Shown: in pieces, positions 25,777 to 35,100 of the stretch
How the letters are laid out: each line of letters opens with the position of its first letter
Position numbering within the stretch: the stretch's first letter is position 1
NCBI GenBank assembly: GCA_017938795.1
Contig: JAGBAV010000133.1
Span: 1-54,073, forward strand
Length of the DNA: 54,073 nucleotides
Source of the DNA: Clostridia bacterium
GTDB lineage: Bacteria > Bacillota > Clostridia > Christensenellales > Aristaeellaceae
Direction: 5' to 3'
Made by a program: the position numbers and the translations under genes
The notes under the pieces: generated by a model
Told to the model about the DNA's origin: nothing
Database searches by the model: none
The model's input: only the letters and a program-made list of their open reading frames with translations

Positions 25777-26427
25777 ATGATCAATATCGGCAATCTGAAG
25801 TTTGACGAGCGCGGGCTGATTCCGGCGATCGTCGTGGACAGCGAGACCAAGCGCGTGCTGACCCTCGCCTATATGAACAGGGAGAGCCTTGAAATCTCGA
25901 TGGAAAAGGGGCTGACCTGCTTCTTCTCCCGCTCCCGCCAGAAGCTCTGGCTCAAGGGCGAGACCAGCGGCGCTTACCAGCACATCGTCTCCATCACCGC
26001 GGACTGCGACTGCGATGCGCTGGTGGTTGAGGTACGCAAGGACGGTCCTGCCTGCCATCTGGGGACGGATTCCTGCTTTGAGAATCCGCTCTACGAGGGT
26101 GAAGAGCCGCCGGCCTTCCAGTATAACGATCTGATGGAGATGCTCGAGGGGCGCAAGGCGAACCCCAAGGAGGGCTCTTATACGACGTATCTGTTTGAGA
26201 AGGGTCTTGATAAGATCCTCAAGAAGGTCGGCGAGGAGACGACGGAGGTCATCATCTCCGCCAAGGATGGCGACAAGGCGAACACCATCTATGAGATCGG
26301 CGATCTGATGTATCATGTCATGGTGCTGATGATCGAGATGGGCATCAGCCTTGACGATATCCGCAGGGAAATGGCCTCCCGTCACGTCATCGACAAGAAG
26401 GTCAAGCAGGAGAAGATGGTCAAATGA
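25777..26427 (+). CDS. hisIE: Bifunctional PR-AMP cyclohydrolase / PR-ATP pyrophosphohydrolase
   Basis: A 216-residue fusion. The HisI half (about 1-115) has [11 protein letters not shown], the metal-binding [11 protein letters not shown] and the third cysteine in [11 protein letters not shown]. The HisE half (from about 120) has [19 protein letters not shown] and [15 protein letters not shown], the MazG-like pyrophosphohydrolase core. It does steps two and three. AGGAGGG lies 6 bases before the ATG. It overlaps hisK by 4 bases. Confidence 0.96.
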   Translation: MINIGNLKFDERGLIPAIVVDSETKRVLTLAYMNRESLEISMEKGLTCFFSRSRQKLWLKGETSGAYQHIVSITADCDCDALVVEVRKDGPACHLGTDSCFENPLYEGEEPPAFQYNDLMEMLEGRKANPKEGSYTTYLFEKGLDKILKKVGEETTEVIISAKDGDKANTIYEIGDLMYHVMVLMIEMGISLDDIRREMASRHVIDKKVKQEKMVK

Positions 26428-27236
26428 TCCGCCAGAATCTTCATACCCATACCGACTGGGATGACGGCAGCAACAGCATGGAATCCATGATCCTCGCGGC
26501 GAAGGCGGCGGGGCTGACGTCCATCGGCCTGAGCGCGCACAGCCCATTGCCGTATGAGAACGATTGGGAATGCCCGCAGGAGAGGCTGCCCGCCTTTATC
26601 GCGCGTGCCCGTGAGCTGGGGGAGAAGTACGCCGGGCAGATCGACGTGTATGCGGGTCTTGAATGGGACGTGACCATGCGGGATATCGACCTGTCGCCGT
26701 ATGATTATGTCATCGGCTCCGTGCATGAATTGCCGGTCGACGGGTACAGATCCGTGGACAGCGACCCGCAGACGACCTCGCAGTATCTGGCAGAGTGCTT
26801 CAGCGGCGATGCTGATGCGGCTGCGGAGGTATTCTTTGCCCAGTACGCGGCTGTGGCGCGGGAGCCGGAGGCGGATATTGTTGGTCACTTTGATCTGCTG
26901 ACCAAGTTTGATGAGCAGTATGGTTTCTTCCGCCCGGATTCCGCGCGCTACCGGCGCGCCGCGCTGGCGGCGATGGAGGAGCTGGTCGGGGCGGGAAAGA
27001 TCTTTGAGATCAATACCGGCGCGATCAGCCGCGGCTGGCGCACGACGCCGTACCCGTCGCCGGAGCTGCTCTGTGCGCTGCGGGAAATGGGCGGCAGAAT
27101 CACGATTTCCTCTGATGCGCACAGTACACAGGGCATTGTCTGCGCATTCGATCGTGCGCAGGAGCTGGCCGGGGGCTGCGGATTCAAGGAGATATGGACG
27201 CTGCAGGGCGGCGTGTTTGCCCCGGTCGGGTTCTGA
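26424..27236 (+). CDS. hisK: PHP-family histidinol-phosphatase
   Basis: A 270-residue PHP metal-dependent phosphatase that makes histidinol from histidinol phosphate. [12 protein letters not shown] at the N-terminus, SAHSPLPY, the EWDV segment near residue 75, [14 protein letters not shown] and SSDAHST near the C-terminus give the metal ligands. With this gene all ten pathway steps are present in one operon. The start overlaps the hisIE stop (ATGA). A terminator follows. Confidence 0.93.
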   Translation: MIRQNLHTHTDWDDGSNSMESMILAAKAAGLTSIGLSAHSPLPYENDWECPQERLPAFIARARELGEKYAGQIDVYAGLEWDVTMRDIDLSPYDYVIGSVHELPVDGYRSVDSDPQTTSQYLAECFSGDADAAAEVFFAQYAAVAREPEADIVGHFDLLTKFDEQYGFFRPDSARYRRAALAAMEELVGAGKIFEINTGAISRGWRTTPYPSPELLCALREMGGRITISSDAHSTQGIVCAFDRAQELAGGCGFKEIWTLQGGVFAPVGF

Positions 27237-27272
27237 CCGGGGGCGTGCAAAGGAATACTTGTCCAAAAGAAT

Positions 27273-27306
27273 AAGCTCGTCCTTTTCAGGACGGGCTTTG
27301 CTTTTG
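27273..27306 (+). terminator. Terminator after the his operon
   Basis: AAGCTCGTCC / GGACGGGCTT stem with a 6-base loop and a TTTGCTTTTG tail. The reverse strand has an A/T-rich flank, so it may also serve the converging sugar transferase gene. Confidence 0.85.
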
Positions 27307-27323
27307 TATATGTCGGCAGGGGA

Positions 27324-28712
27324 TCAGTCCTCGCTGCGGATGCCGGGGATCTTTTCATCGTTGACCACGGCGGTCAGCGTACCCAGCAGGATGCGCAGAT
27401 CCATCCAGATGGTCCAGTGCTCGATGTAGTAGATGTCGTGGCGGATGCGCTCGTCGATGGACGTATCGCCGCGGCAGCCGTTGATCTGCGCAAGGCCGGT
27501 CATGCCGGGCTTGACCATATGGCGGATCATGTACAGCGGCACCTCGTCGCGGAACTGCTCGACATAGCAGGGGATCTCCGGCCGCGGGCCGACGAGGCTC
27601 ATGTCGCCTCGAAGCACGTTGATCAGCTGCGGCAGCTCGTCGATGGAGAGCTTGCGTATGATCGCGCCGAAGAAGGTGCGCCTGTCATCCTGGTTGCGCG
27701 ACCATGCGGTCTGCTCGCCGTCGTTCTTGCGCATGCTGCGGAATTTGAGCATCTCAAAGGGCTTCTTGTCCTTGCCCACGCGCACCTGACGGAAGAACAC
27801 CGTGTCATGCGTGGAGAGCTTGACGCCGATGGCGGTAAACAGCATCAGCGGGGAGAGGATGATGAGCATCAGCAGGGAGATGACGACGTCCATCATGCGC
27901 TTGATCAGCGCGTTGTACAGGCCGTTGAGCGGAATATCGCGGATGCCGATCATCTTGATGCCCTCAAAGACGGAGGGAGAGACGCTGGAGGAGACGCGCT
28001 CCTCATAGCAGGGAATGATCCTCAGCGGCACGCCGTGATGCTCGCAGACGTCGATGATATGATCGATGTGGATGTATTCCTTCGCGGAGAGGGCGATGAT
28101 CGCCTCGTCGGGCATGGAGGAGGCGAGCGCCTCTTCCAGCGCATCGTAGCCGCCGAGGTATTCGCCGCCGAAGGGCTGCTCCTCGCTGGCGACATAGCCG
28201 ACCAGCCTGTGCCCCGCCTCCGGCTGGGTGAGCACGGTCTGCGCATAGCGCAGCGCCGTGGAGCCCTCGCCGACCAGCAGGATGCGCCTGTGGAGCTGGC
28301 CGCTCCTGCGCACGGAGCGGATCCAGTTGATGTAGATGCGGTGCTTGAGCGAGATGAGGAGGACGTTGAGCGCATAGCTGAAGAAGACGGCCATGCGGGA
28401 GATATTCGCCAGCTCCGCCAGATAGAGGGACGCCAGCGTGATCATGAAGCCGATGGACTCGCAGGCGATGGTGCGCTGCACCTGCTTGCCGAAGCGGCGG
28501 GAGAAATCCATCTTATTGTTGAAGATGAGGCTGTAGATCACATAGTGCATCAGCGCGGAGATGACGCCCATCACATGATAGTATATCTGCGTGTAGGAGA
28601 TATAGCCATCCATCAGCACAAAGCGGATGAAGAATGCGGCAGGAAACGTCAGATAGCTGATCAGCGCGACGAGCAGCGTGTGCGTGCGCGTTGAGAGCTG
28701 GGAGTTTTCCAT
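27324..28712 (-). CDS. Polyprenyl-phosphate sugar-1-phosphate transferase (WcaJ/RfbP-like)
   Basis: A 462-residue membrane protein that starts a surface polysaccharide by moving a sugar-1-phosphate from a nucleotide sugar to undecaprenyl phosphate. Four predicted membrane spans lie in the first 125 residues. A CoA-binding-like/NAD-type fold follows (RRILLVGEGSTALRYA), then a further membrane segment (VISLLMLIILSPLMLFTAIGV). The C-terminal catalytic domain has FFRQVRVGKDKKPFEMLKFRSM, KLSIDELPQLINVLRGDMSLVGPRP and KPGMTGLAQINGR-like KPGMTGLAQINGC. ATG at 28712 follows AAGGAG at 8 bases. It stands alone, with no polysaccharide cluster around it. The sugar is not predictable. Confidence 0.9.
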   Translation of the reverse strand: MENSQLSTRTHTLLVALISYLTFPAAFFIRFVLMDGYISYTQIYYHVMGVISALMHYVIYSLIFNNKMDFSRRFGKQVQRTIACESIGFMITLASLYLAELANISRMAVFFSYALNVLLISLKHRIYINWIRSVRRSGQLHRRILLVGEGSTALRYAQTVLTQPEAGHRLVGYVASEEQPFGGEYLGGYDALEEALASSMPDEAIIALSAKEYIHIDHIIDVCEHHGVPLRIIPCYEERVSSSVSPSVFEGIKMIGIRDIPLNGLYNALIKRMMDVVISLLMLIILSPLMLFTAIGVKLSTHDTVFFRQVRVGKDKKPFEMLKFRSMRKNDGEQTAWSRNQDDRRTFFGAIIRKLSIDELPQLINVLRGDMSLVGPRPEIPCYVEQFRDEVPLYMIRHMVKPGMTGLAQINGCRGDTSIDERIRHDIYYIEHWTIWMDLRILLGTLTAVVNDEKIPGIRSED

Positions 28713-28777
28713 ACGGGGGGCTCCTTTCAACATGGGGCAGCGGATCTGCCGGAAGCACAAATGATACGGTGGATTAG

Positions 28778-28806
28778 ATTATATCATCTTTATGCGGGTT
28801 TGTCCA
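28778..28806 (-). promoter_or_regulatory. Promoter of the sugar transferase gene
   Basis: Minus-strand TGGACA (28801-28806), 17-base spacer, TATAAT (28778-28783). Confidence 0.8.
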
Positions 28807-28835
28807 TGCAGCGGCTGACGCAGGGAAAAAAGGAC

Positions 28836-28868
28836 ACAGAAAAAGCGCCGGCCGTTCAGGCTGGCGCC
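28836..28868 (-). terminator. Terminator of the 77-residue protein gene
   Basis: Minus-strand GCGCCAGCC / GGCCGGCGC stem with one mismatch and a TGAAC loop, then TTTTT. It lies 12 bases past the stop codon. Confidence 0.85.
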
Positions 28869-28879
28869 AGATGGTGGGA

Positions 28880-29113
28880 TTACGCCTGCGCGTTGAGCCA
28901 CTCCTGAGCCTTCTCCGCAGACATGCGCTTGATGGTCTCCTTGGCGTACGGGGAGGCCTCGCCGCCGAAGCCGTAGAGGAAGAACTTGCCGCCCTCGGTC
29001 TTGTAGAGGGTCTCCTCGTAGCCGGCCGGATCGCCGAAGGCGCCATTGGTGGTCTTCTTGATGAGCTCGGCGGTCTCGGTATCGTATTCAACCTTGCAGA
29101 TGATCTTCTTCAT
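28880..29113 (-). CDS. Small hypothetical protein (77 aa)
   Basis: I do not recognise a named family, though short proteins with a MKKIIxxxxYDTETA start and a Tyr/Leu-rich FFLYGFGGEASPYA core occur as hypotheticals in Clostridia. The protein is soluble and mixed alpha/beta in appearance, ending in a basic helix (KETIKRMSAEKAQEWLNAQ). The ATG has AAGGA at 8 bases. It is a stand-alone gene with its own near-consensus promoter (29231-29259) and its own terminator, which argues that it is really expressed. A longer frame that extends upstream across the promoter is rejected. Confidence 0.8.
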   Translation of the reverse strand: MKKIICKVEYDTETAELIKKTTNGAFGDPAGYEETLYKTEGGKFFLYGFGGEASPYAKETIKRMSAEKAQEWLNAQA

Positions 29114-29230
29114 AATCGTTTTCCTTTCATGGTGGCGCCGTTCGGCGCGTGATGATATGGCCGCATATGCGGTGTGATGAACGCCCGGGACATGGCCCAT
29201 GAGCGATTGTGCCTGATTTGCACAGACGCT

Positions 29231-29259
29231 ATCATAGCACAAAGCAATTCGATATGCAA
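29231..29259 (-). promoter_or_regulatory. Promoter of the 77-residue protein gene
   Basis: Minus-strand TTGCAT (29254-29259), 17-base spacer, TATGAT (29231-29236). The leader to the ATG is about 110 bases. Confidence 0.75.
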
Positions 29260-29398
29260 CACCCTGATATAAGAATGATGAATAATCATAAAAAAACAAG
29301 CGATGGTTATGTGGATAAAGCGAAAAAAACCTGATAGAGTCAGGGAAAGTGTATCGGTTCGGTGCGCCTTTCAACAGTCCGGTTCCCGCAGCTTTGCC

Positions 29399-29427
29399 TT
29401 GAATGCAGGGTACGGATACGGTATAAT
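29399..29427 (+). promoter_or_regulatory. Promoter of the ParB-like gene
   Basis: TTGAAT (29399-29404), 17-base spacer, TATAAT (29422-29427). It fixes the coding start downstream, at 29464. Confidence 0.8.
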
Positions 29428-29463
29428 ACAGAATATCAGGGGCGATGCGAAGGGGTGGCGCAA

Positions 29464-30696
29464 ATGCCAGGGACAAGAATGCCGAAGGCTGAGATTATGG
29501 CGAATGTGCACAGCCGCGTACATCTGTGCAGGGAGGCGGCAGTCGTCCGCGTGACCGGCGGGCAGGACAGGCTGGTCTGCCGCGGCGAGGGCGAGCGGTA
29601 TGACCTGTATATCGGGGATAACCGGCTGCTGGATGCGCGGGTCTACAATATCTCCACGCTGAGCCCGACGATCATGGCGGGCTACGGCGAGGGGGCGATG
29701 GACGAGGCGACGGCCGCCGCTGTGTCCGATGCGCTCAATGCACCGTATCAGGGGATGGAGGCTGCTGTGCAGGCGATGACGCCGCTGCTGGGGCTGCTGC
29801 GTCCCGGCCTGTATCTGGTGGGCGATTTCGAGCTTTTGCCGGTCATCCGTGAATGGAGCATGCCGGAGCATTGCCTGAACGGAAAGAGATGCTCAATGAT
29901 TACCGCGACGGACACCGGCATGTATGGCGACCGCGCCGATGCGCCGATGTATCTCTACCCGACCCAGCGCGCCGCGCTGCTCAATCCGGAGCGGATCGAC
30001 GCGTACATGGCCATGCTGCAGGAGATGACGCCCTGGCGTGCGCCGCGCGCGGTGTCGCTGTATCTGCGCGGCAGTCTGTCGCTCCTGCTGGACGGGCATC
30101 ATAAGGCCGCAGCCGCCGCCGCGCTGGGCAGGCGCGTGCCGACGCTGGTCATCTGCATGCTGCGTGAGCAGGAGACGCTGGAGACTGCCATTGAGCGCGG
30201 GACTGCGCTGGAGCTGCGCCATGGACGATGGGACTATGAGCAGGACGAGCGGAGCAGCAGCGTGAGCTCCATGTCCATCGCGGACGAGCAGCTGCAGCCG
30301 ATCTGCTATGCGGAGGCGTACAACTGGCGCTATGCGCGCAGCCGGCTCCCGGAGCCGCAGCAGCTGCGGGAGGAGCAGCCGTGGGGCGAGGTGCCGCAGG
30401 CATACTGCACGCAGCTCAAAGCATATCCGTATGCCTCTGAGATGCAGCATGGTACGGAGATCCCGCCGGACAGGATCAAGGCGGTCATGCGCCGCGCACG
30501 CACGATGCGCTTTGAGGACTGCGCGGGCAATATCGGCCTTGGTCTGAGCTGCTATGCACGGCTCTTCCCCGACAGTCCGCTGCTCACAGAGAGTGACAGG
30601 GCGTGGCTGCAGAGCCTTGATCAGGTGCGCGAGGCGGAGCATGAGATCCGCCGGCAGAGGATGCGTGAGCGCATCGAGAGAATGCAAAAGAAATAA
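29464..30696 (+). CDS. Orphan protein with ParB/Srx-like motif
   Basis: A 410-residue protein of unknown function. Around residues 195-225 the sequence YLRGSLSLLLDGHHKAAAAAALG is like the DGHHR/K core of the ParB/sulfiredoxin nuclease-like fold, where the Arg/Lys contacts nucleotide phosphate. No helix-turn-helix of a chromosomal ParB is obvious. The N-terminal third (residues 15-110) looks beta-rich; the C-terminus is a basic helix (EAEHEIRRQRMRERIERMQKK). There is no signal peptide or membrane segment. Start at 29464 with AAGGGG 8 bases away; a longer frame begins upstream of the promoter. It has its own promoter and terminator, with no ParA nearby, so partitioning is unlikely. A nucleotide-binding regulatory or defence role is possible but unsupported. 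Confidence 0.7.
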   Translation: MPGTRMPKAEIMANVHSRVHLCREAAVVRVTGGQDRLVCRGEGERYDLYIGDNRLLDARVYNISTLSPTIMAGYGEGAMDEATAAAVSDALNAPYQGMEAAVQAMTPLLGLLRPGLYLVGDFELLPVIREWSMPEHCLNGKRCSMITATDTGMYGDRADAPMYLYPTQRAALLNPERIDAYMAMLQEMTPWRAPRAVSLYLRGSLSLLLDGHHKAAAAAALGRRVPTLVICMLREQETLETAIERGTALELRHGRWDYEQDERSSSVSSMSIADEQLQPICYAEAYNWRYARSRLPEPQQLREEQPWGEVPQAYCTQLKAYPYASEMQHGTEIPPDRIKAVMRRARTMRFEDCAGNIGLGLSCYARLFPDSPLLTESDRAWLQSLDQVREAEHEIRRQRMRERIERMQKK

Positions 30697-30698
30697 AG

Positions 30699-30745
30699 AC
30701 AGCCGCGTACCGGTGCGATTGCCGGTACGCGGCTGTTTGTCTGCT
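30699..30745. terminator. Bidirectional terminator between converging genes
   Basis: A 15-base perfect stem ACAGCCGCGTACCGG / CCGGTACGCGGCTGT (30699-30713, 30722-30736) with T-rich flanks on both strands. It separates the ParB-like gene from the converging GNAT gene. Confidence 0.9.
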
Positions 30746-30758
30746 GCGCCGGGGATGA

Positions 30759-31202
30759 TTATGTATCAATCCGCTCAAGCGCATGGATGTTCCTGTTGCG
30801 GTAGACCAGATCCTCCTGCTCGGCGAAGCCGATCCGCTCCCAGAAGCCGTTGCCGGTTTCATTGCGGCGGAAGACGACAAGCGCCGCCTTGCAGATCCCT
30901 TCCTCATCGAGCGCCTGCATGGCATGGTCGACGAGGCTGCGCGCGACGCCCCGCCCGCGATAGGCGGGGAGGACGGCGGTGTGCTGGATATACCCGCGCC
31001 TGCCGTCGTGGCCGGCCATGATCACGCCGACGATCCGGCCGCCGGAGACGGCAACGAAGCTGGTCGTCGGGTTGCGGTGCAGGTATTTCGCGATGCCCTC
31101 GCGGCTGTCATCCGTCGTGTTCAGTCCCATGCCGAGCGTATGGATCCACAGGTCGTACACGCTGTCATAATCCTCGATGGTCATCACTCTGTATGTGATC
31201 AT
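30759..31202 (-). CDS. GNAT-family N-acetyltransferase
   Basis: A 147-residue GNAT protein using acetyl-CoA. The core VLPAYRGRGVARSLVDHAM holds the Q/RxxGxG/A pyrophosphate-binding motif (here RGRGVA), and NGFWERIGFAEQ is the usual C-terminal motif. GGAGG is 7 bases before the ATG. It lies 24 bases after the PHP gene, so both are probably co-transcribed. The substrate is unknown. Confidence 0.88.
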   Translation of the reverse strand: MITYRVMTIEDYDSVYDLWIHTLGMGLNTTDDSREGIAKYLHRNPTTSFVAVSGGRIVGVIMAGHDGRRGYIQHTAVLPAYRGRGVARSLVDHAMQALDEEGICKAALVVFRRNETGNGFWERIGFAEQEDLVYRNRNIHALERIDT

Positions 31203-31226
31203 GGCGTTTCCTCCTGAATCATGGGG

Positions 31227-32015
31227 TTATGCCCAGTCGCAAAGAGACGGCCTGTTCGTCGGGCGCAGACCCTCGTGCTCGTCGATGAAGTACGAGTCGA
31301 TGGGCGGGCATTCCGCCGGGGAGAAGCGATCCTGCGGCACATTCAGCGTGATCGGCGCGCCGCTGCGGATGCGATGCGCAAAGTCCGCCGCGGAGAGGAG
31401 CGGAGACTCCAGCCGCACGCCGTAGATGCGGTGCAGATTCTCCATGCTGGAGCGATGGTTGTCCGACCCGGCGATCATCGGCAGACCGTACATCTGCGCA
31501 TAGCGCAGGGCATAGGCGTCGTTGTGAGGGTGGTTTCCGGCGTTTGCCGCCTCGATGGCGTCGCAGTAGCCAAGGCCGATGCGCACATGGCGGATATAGT
31601 CCCGCGTGCGGAAGGGATGCGCCTGCACGATGCAGCCGCCGGCGCGGCGTATGCCCTCAAGCTGCTCGCGCCGGGACCATGTCTCCACCTCCGGATGGGC
31701 GAGGAGCCATTGCTTGTCAAGGCCGTAGATCAGGTATTCGTCGTCGCCGTAGCCCTGCTCCCAGCCGAAGAACACATCAAGTCCGATGCGCTGCCCCTCC
31801 GCGAGGGCATCCTCATAGCCCGCGCAGAACATGTCAATCCGCTCGCGCCACGGGCGATTGCGGGGGACGGCGGTATTGCCGCCGAAGAAATGATCGGTCA
31901 CGAAGATGCCCTTGAAGCCGATCTCTTTATAGAAGCGCGCGTGCTCGCGCCCGGTGGATACGCCGCATGCGCTCGCCTGACAGGTGTGCAGATGGGTCTC
32001 ATACAGATAGGACAT
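31227..32015 (-). CDS. PHP-domain metal-dependent phosphoesterase
   Basis: A 262-residue PHP-family hydrolase. YETHLHTCQASACG gives the first metal ligands, FVTDHF the next, VFFGWEQGY the acidic ligand, IVQAHPFR a further His, and PMIAGSDNHR the C-terminal Asp-x-His. It differs from the his-operon phosphatase and is related to RNase AM/TrpH or stand-alone PHP proteins. The ATG follows GGAGGG. It is the first gene of a pair with the acetyltransferase. The substrate, possibly a nucleotide or sugar phosphate, is not predictable. Confidence 0.87.
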   Translation of the reverse strand: MSYLYETHLHTCQASACGVSTGREHARFYKEIGFKGIFVTDHFFGGNTAVPRNRPWRERIDMFCAGYEDALAEGQRIGLDVFFGWEQGYGDDEYLIYGLDKQWLLAHPEVETWSRREQLEGIRRAGGCIVQAHPFRTRDYIRHVRIGLGYCDAIEAANAGNHPHNDAYALRYAQMYGLPMIAGSDNHRSSMENLHRIYGVRLESPLLSAADFAHRIRSGAPITLNVPQDRFSPAECPPIDSYFIDEHEGLRPTNRPSLCDWA

Positions 32016-32046
32016 GCTTGCCCTCCTACAGGATGATGATGATCCT

Positions 32047-32074
32047 ATTATAGCAGAATGAGCCGCGGCGGCAA
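32047..32074 (-). promoter_or_regulatory. Promoter of the PHP-GNAT pair
   Basis: Minus-strand TTGCCG (32069-32074), 16-base spacer, TATAAT (32047-32052). An imperfect palindrome AGGATGATGATGATCCT lies at the start site (32030-32046). Confidence 0.65.
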
Positions 32075-32094
32075 GGGGGAAATGCTGCGGGCAG

Positions 32095-32126
32095 AAGAAA
32101 AGCCCTTCCTGTTAAGGAAGGGCTTT
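32095..32126 (-). terminator. Terminator of the giant surface protein gene
   Basis: AAAGCCCTTCC / GGAAGGGCTTT stem with a 6-base loop just after the stop, followed on the minus strand by TTCTTCT. Confidence 0.88.
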
Positions 32127-32132
32127 GTGCGA

Positions 32133-35100
32133 TCAGCTGTTGCGTCTGCGCTTCATCAGCAGCGCAGCGCCGCCGAGTGAGAGGATGGCGACGAGCACGA
32201 GGAGCAGGAGGTTGGAGGTATCTCCGGTATCCGGCAGATCGGGCTTCACATTGACGGTCAGCACAGCGGTAAGGCTGGTGATGCTGCCGTCCGCATTCTC
32301 GACGATGCAGCGGTAGAGGTAGCCGGTATTCTCCGGCTTGACCGGGCTGGTGGTGTACGTGGGATCTGTGCAGCCCAGATCGACGAAGCCGAGGCCGTCG
32401 CCGCGGTCGATCTGCCAGCGATAGGTCACCGGGAGATCGCTCTGCACGCGGACGGAGAAGGCAGCCGTCTCGCCGCTGAACACCGAGGCGCTCTGCGGCT
32501 GCTCGATGATAACCGGCGGGCGCAGTCTGCTGAAGACAGCGCTCAGCGTACGGGCCTGCAGCGCGGTGAAGGTATACACCGGATCCTCGCTGACCGTGCC
32601 GGACGCCTCAAGGGTATCCGCCTCCGTCCAGCATACGAAGCGCCAGCCCTCCGCCGGGACAGCCGTCAGCGTGACGGTCGCGCCGTGCGTATAGCGGCCT
32701 GCGCCGGTGATCGTGCCGCCCTCCGCCGGGTCAGCCGTGGCGGCGATGTCATAGACCGTGTCGGCATAGACCGCCGTAAAGGCGAGATCGCCGGTCGTGC
32801 CCTTCGTGATGGCGACGGTGAGCTGCGGCGTGCCGTTTTCTTCCGTGATCCAGCCGAGGAAGGTGAAGCCTTCCTTTGCGGGACTCACGAGGGTGAAGGT
32901 TTCGGTCTCGATGGTGTAGGTCTCCGGGTTGATCTGCCCCTCGGGGAGAGCGCCGCCCGCGAGATCATAGGAGATCGCGTAGGTGATGACCTCGTAATGC
33001 GCGGTGAAGACCTTGTCGCCGGTGGAGCCGGTGGGGATGGTGACGGTGGTCATCAGCTCCTCACCGTCGCCCTCCGTCCAGCCGAGGAAGGTGTAGCCGA
33101 CCTTGGCGGGGTTGATGAGGGTGATGGGCTCGGAGTTGGTGTTGTAACCAGCGGGGTTCGTGCCGTCGACGGTGCCGCCGTCCAGCTCGTAGGTGATGGT
33201 GTAGTCCACAGCCTCGAAGTGAGCGGTGTAGGCGCGGTCGCCGGTGGAGCCCTGCTCGATGGTGACCTCGGTCATGAGCGCGGGTTCAGCCTGATCGCCG
33301 TCGCCCTCGGCGGGCGCGTCGAGGCTCCAGCCGATGAAGGCATAGCCTTCCTTCACCGGATTGACGAGGGTGAAGGACTCAGTCTCGATGGTGTAGGTCT
33401 CCGGGTTGGTCTGTCCCTCGGGGAGAGAGCCGCCCGCGAGATCATAGGTGATCGCGTAGGTGATCGCCGTGAACCTGGCCAGCAGGCTGACGTCGGCCTC
33501 GCCGATTGTCTGCTCGTAGGTGAGCTCCTTGGAGAGCAGCTGCTCGCCGGCCTCCGTATCCGCCCCCACGGCATACCAGCCGTCAAAGGCATAGCCCGTC
33601 TGCGGCGCAGCCGTCAGGCTGAGCGTCTCGCCCGGGTGATAGACGCCGGTTTCCTTCAGGCCGGTCACGCTGCCGCCGCCTTCGGTCTGCACGCTGACCT
33701 GAATGTCGCGCAGGAACTTCGCTCTCAGCGCCGTATCCAGATTCAGCGTGAAGGTGTAGACCGCTTCGGCGTTTTCGATCTTCTGCTCAGTCCCGCTGCC
33801 GTCAGCCGCGACGGCATACCAGCCGTCAAACGTGTAGCCGGCGTTCGCCGTCGCCGTGACGGTCAGGTCGTCGCCCTTGGCTGTCTGCGTCATCGTGACG
33901 GGAACCGTGGGGTACTTCGGCTCCTTGTCGCTGCGCTTCTTGCCGTTGTTTGCCGTCATTTCGGCGGCGCCGCCCTCCTCGGGCGAGGCGCTGAGGGTGA
34001 GCTGAGCCGGCTCATAGAGCTCGGCCTTGTGCTTGCTGTCCACGAGGCGTGTGCTGCAGAGCGCTGTATCCGATACGGTGGCGGCAAAGCTGGTGTCGTC
34101 GATGACGCCGCCGTTATAGGCCGCTGCCGCCTGCATGTACACAGCCGGCTTGGTCGACGTGCTGACCACGCCGATGCTGCCCGCCCCGCCGGTGAGCTGG
34201 CCTGCGAGGCTGATCACCGAGCTGTCGGCGAGATACAGATTGCACGGCATATTGCCGCTGGAGGCATAGAAGACCGTGTTGTCCCTGATGGTCGCGCTGC
34301 CGCTGAGCGTCACGCGGCCGCCGTTCACGACAACGCCGTATTCGTTGGTGTTCTCGGTGACGGAGCCGCCGGTCATCGTCAGGCTGCCGTTGGTGCTGAC
34401 GTAGATGCCGGAGCCCTGACCATGGTTGCTGCCGGTGAACGTGTTGTCGGTGATGACGCCGCCGTGCATGGTGATGCTGCCGCCGGCCAGCGCGCCTGCG
34501 CCATGGCTGCTGCCGCCCTTCAGCCTGTTGCCGGAGATGGTGCCGCCGTACATGATCAGGCTTCCGTTGGGGTATGCCGCGGTGACGCCGCGCCCGTACT
34601 TGCCGCTTGTGTGGGTGATGACGCCCTTGCCTTCGCCGCTGCCGTTGCAGTCGCACAGCACCAGCGTGCCGGCCGCCGCGATCACCTCGCTCTCATGATC
34701 CGCTGTGAGCGTGTATCCGTTCAGACAGAGGTAGACCGTTTCGCCCGCGGGGATCTCGATCTTGCCCGCTGCGGTGGTATTGGCGGTCAGGTAGTATGCG
34801 CCGGAGGCGAGCGTCGTGACGCCGGAGCTGCTCAGGGTGAGCGGGCTGTACGCGACGTCAGCCGTGTGCCCATGGCTGTCCGTGCAGCTGCTGTCGCCGC
34901 AGGAGAGATGCTTATGCGCCTTGATCCACGTCGCGGTGAAGGAGAGCGCGCCGGTCGTGCCCTCTTCAATGGTGACGGAGGTCGTGGGGCCGCTCAGGGT
35001 ATCGCCCGTCCAGCCGGTGAAGACGTAACCCTCATAGACAGGGTTGACCAGCGTGATGGGCAGGTCGCCCGCCGTGTAGGAGAGGGGATTCTCCTCGCCG

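Larger units (their letters stand above)
29114..29463 (+). other. Intergenic region with two divergent promoters
   Basis: 350 bases between divergent genes. It holds a minus-strand promoter at 29231-29259 and a plus-strand promoter at 29399-29427. The AT-richer middle (29260-29398) shows no open frame with a ribosome binding site and no clear RNA structure. Confidence 0.6.

Noticed and set aside
29362-29463. N-terminal extension of the ParB-like gene
   Set aside because: It begins upstream of the -35 and -10 elements, so it cannot be on the mapped-by-sequence transcript; the ATG at 29464 has a proper ribosome binding site.
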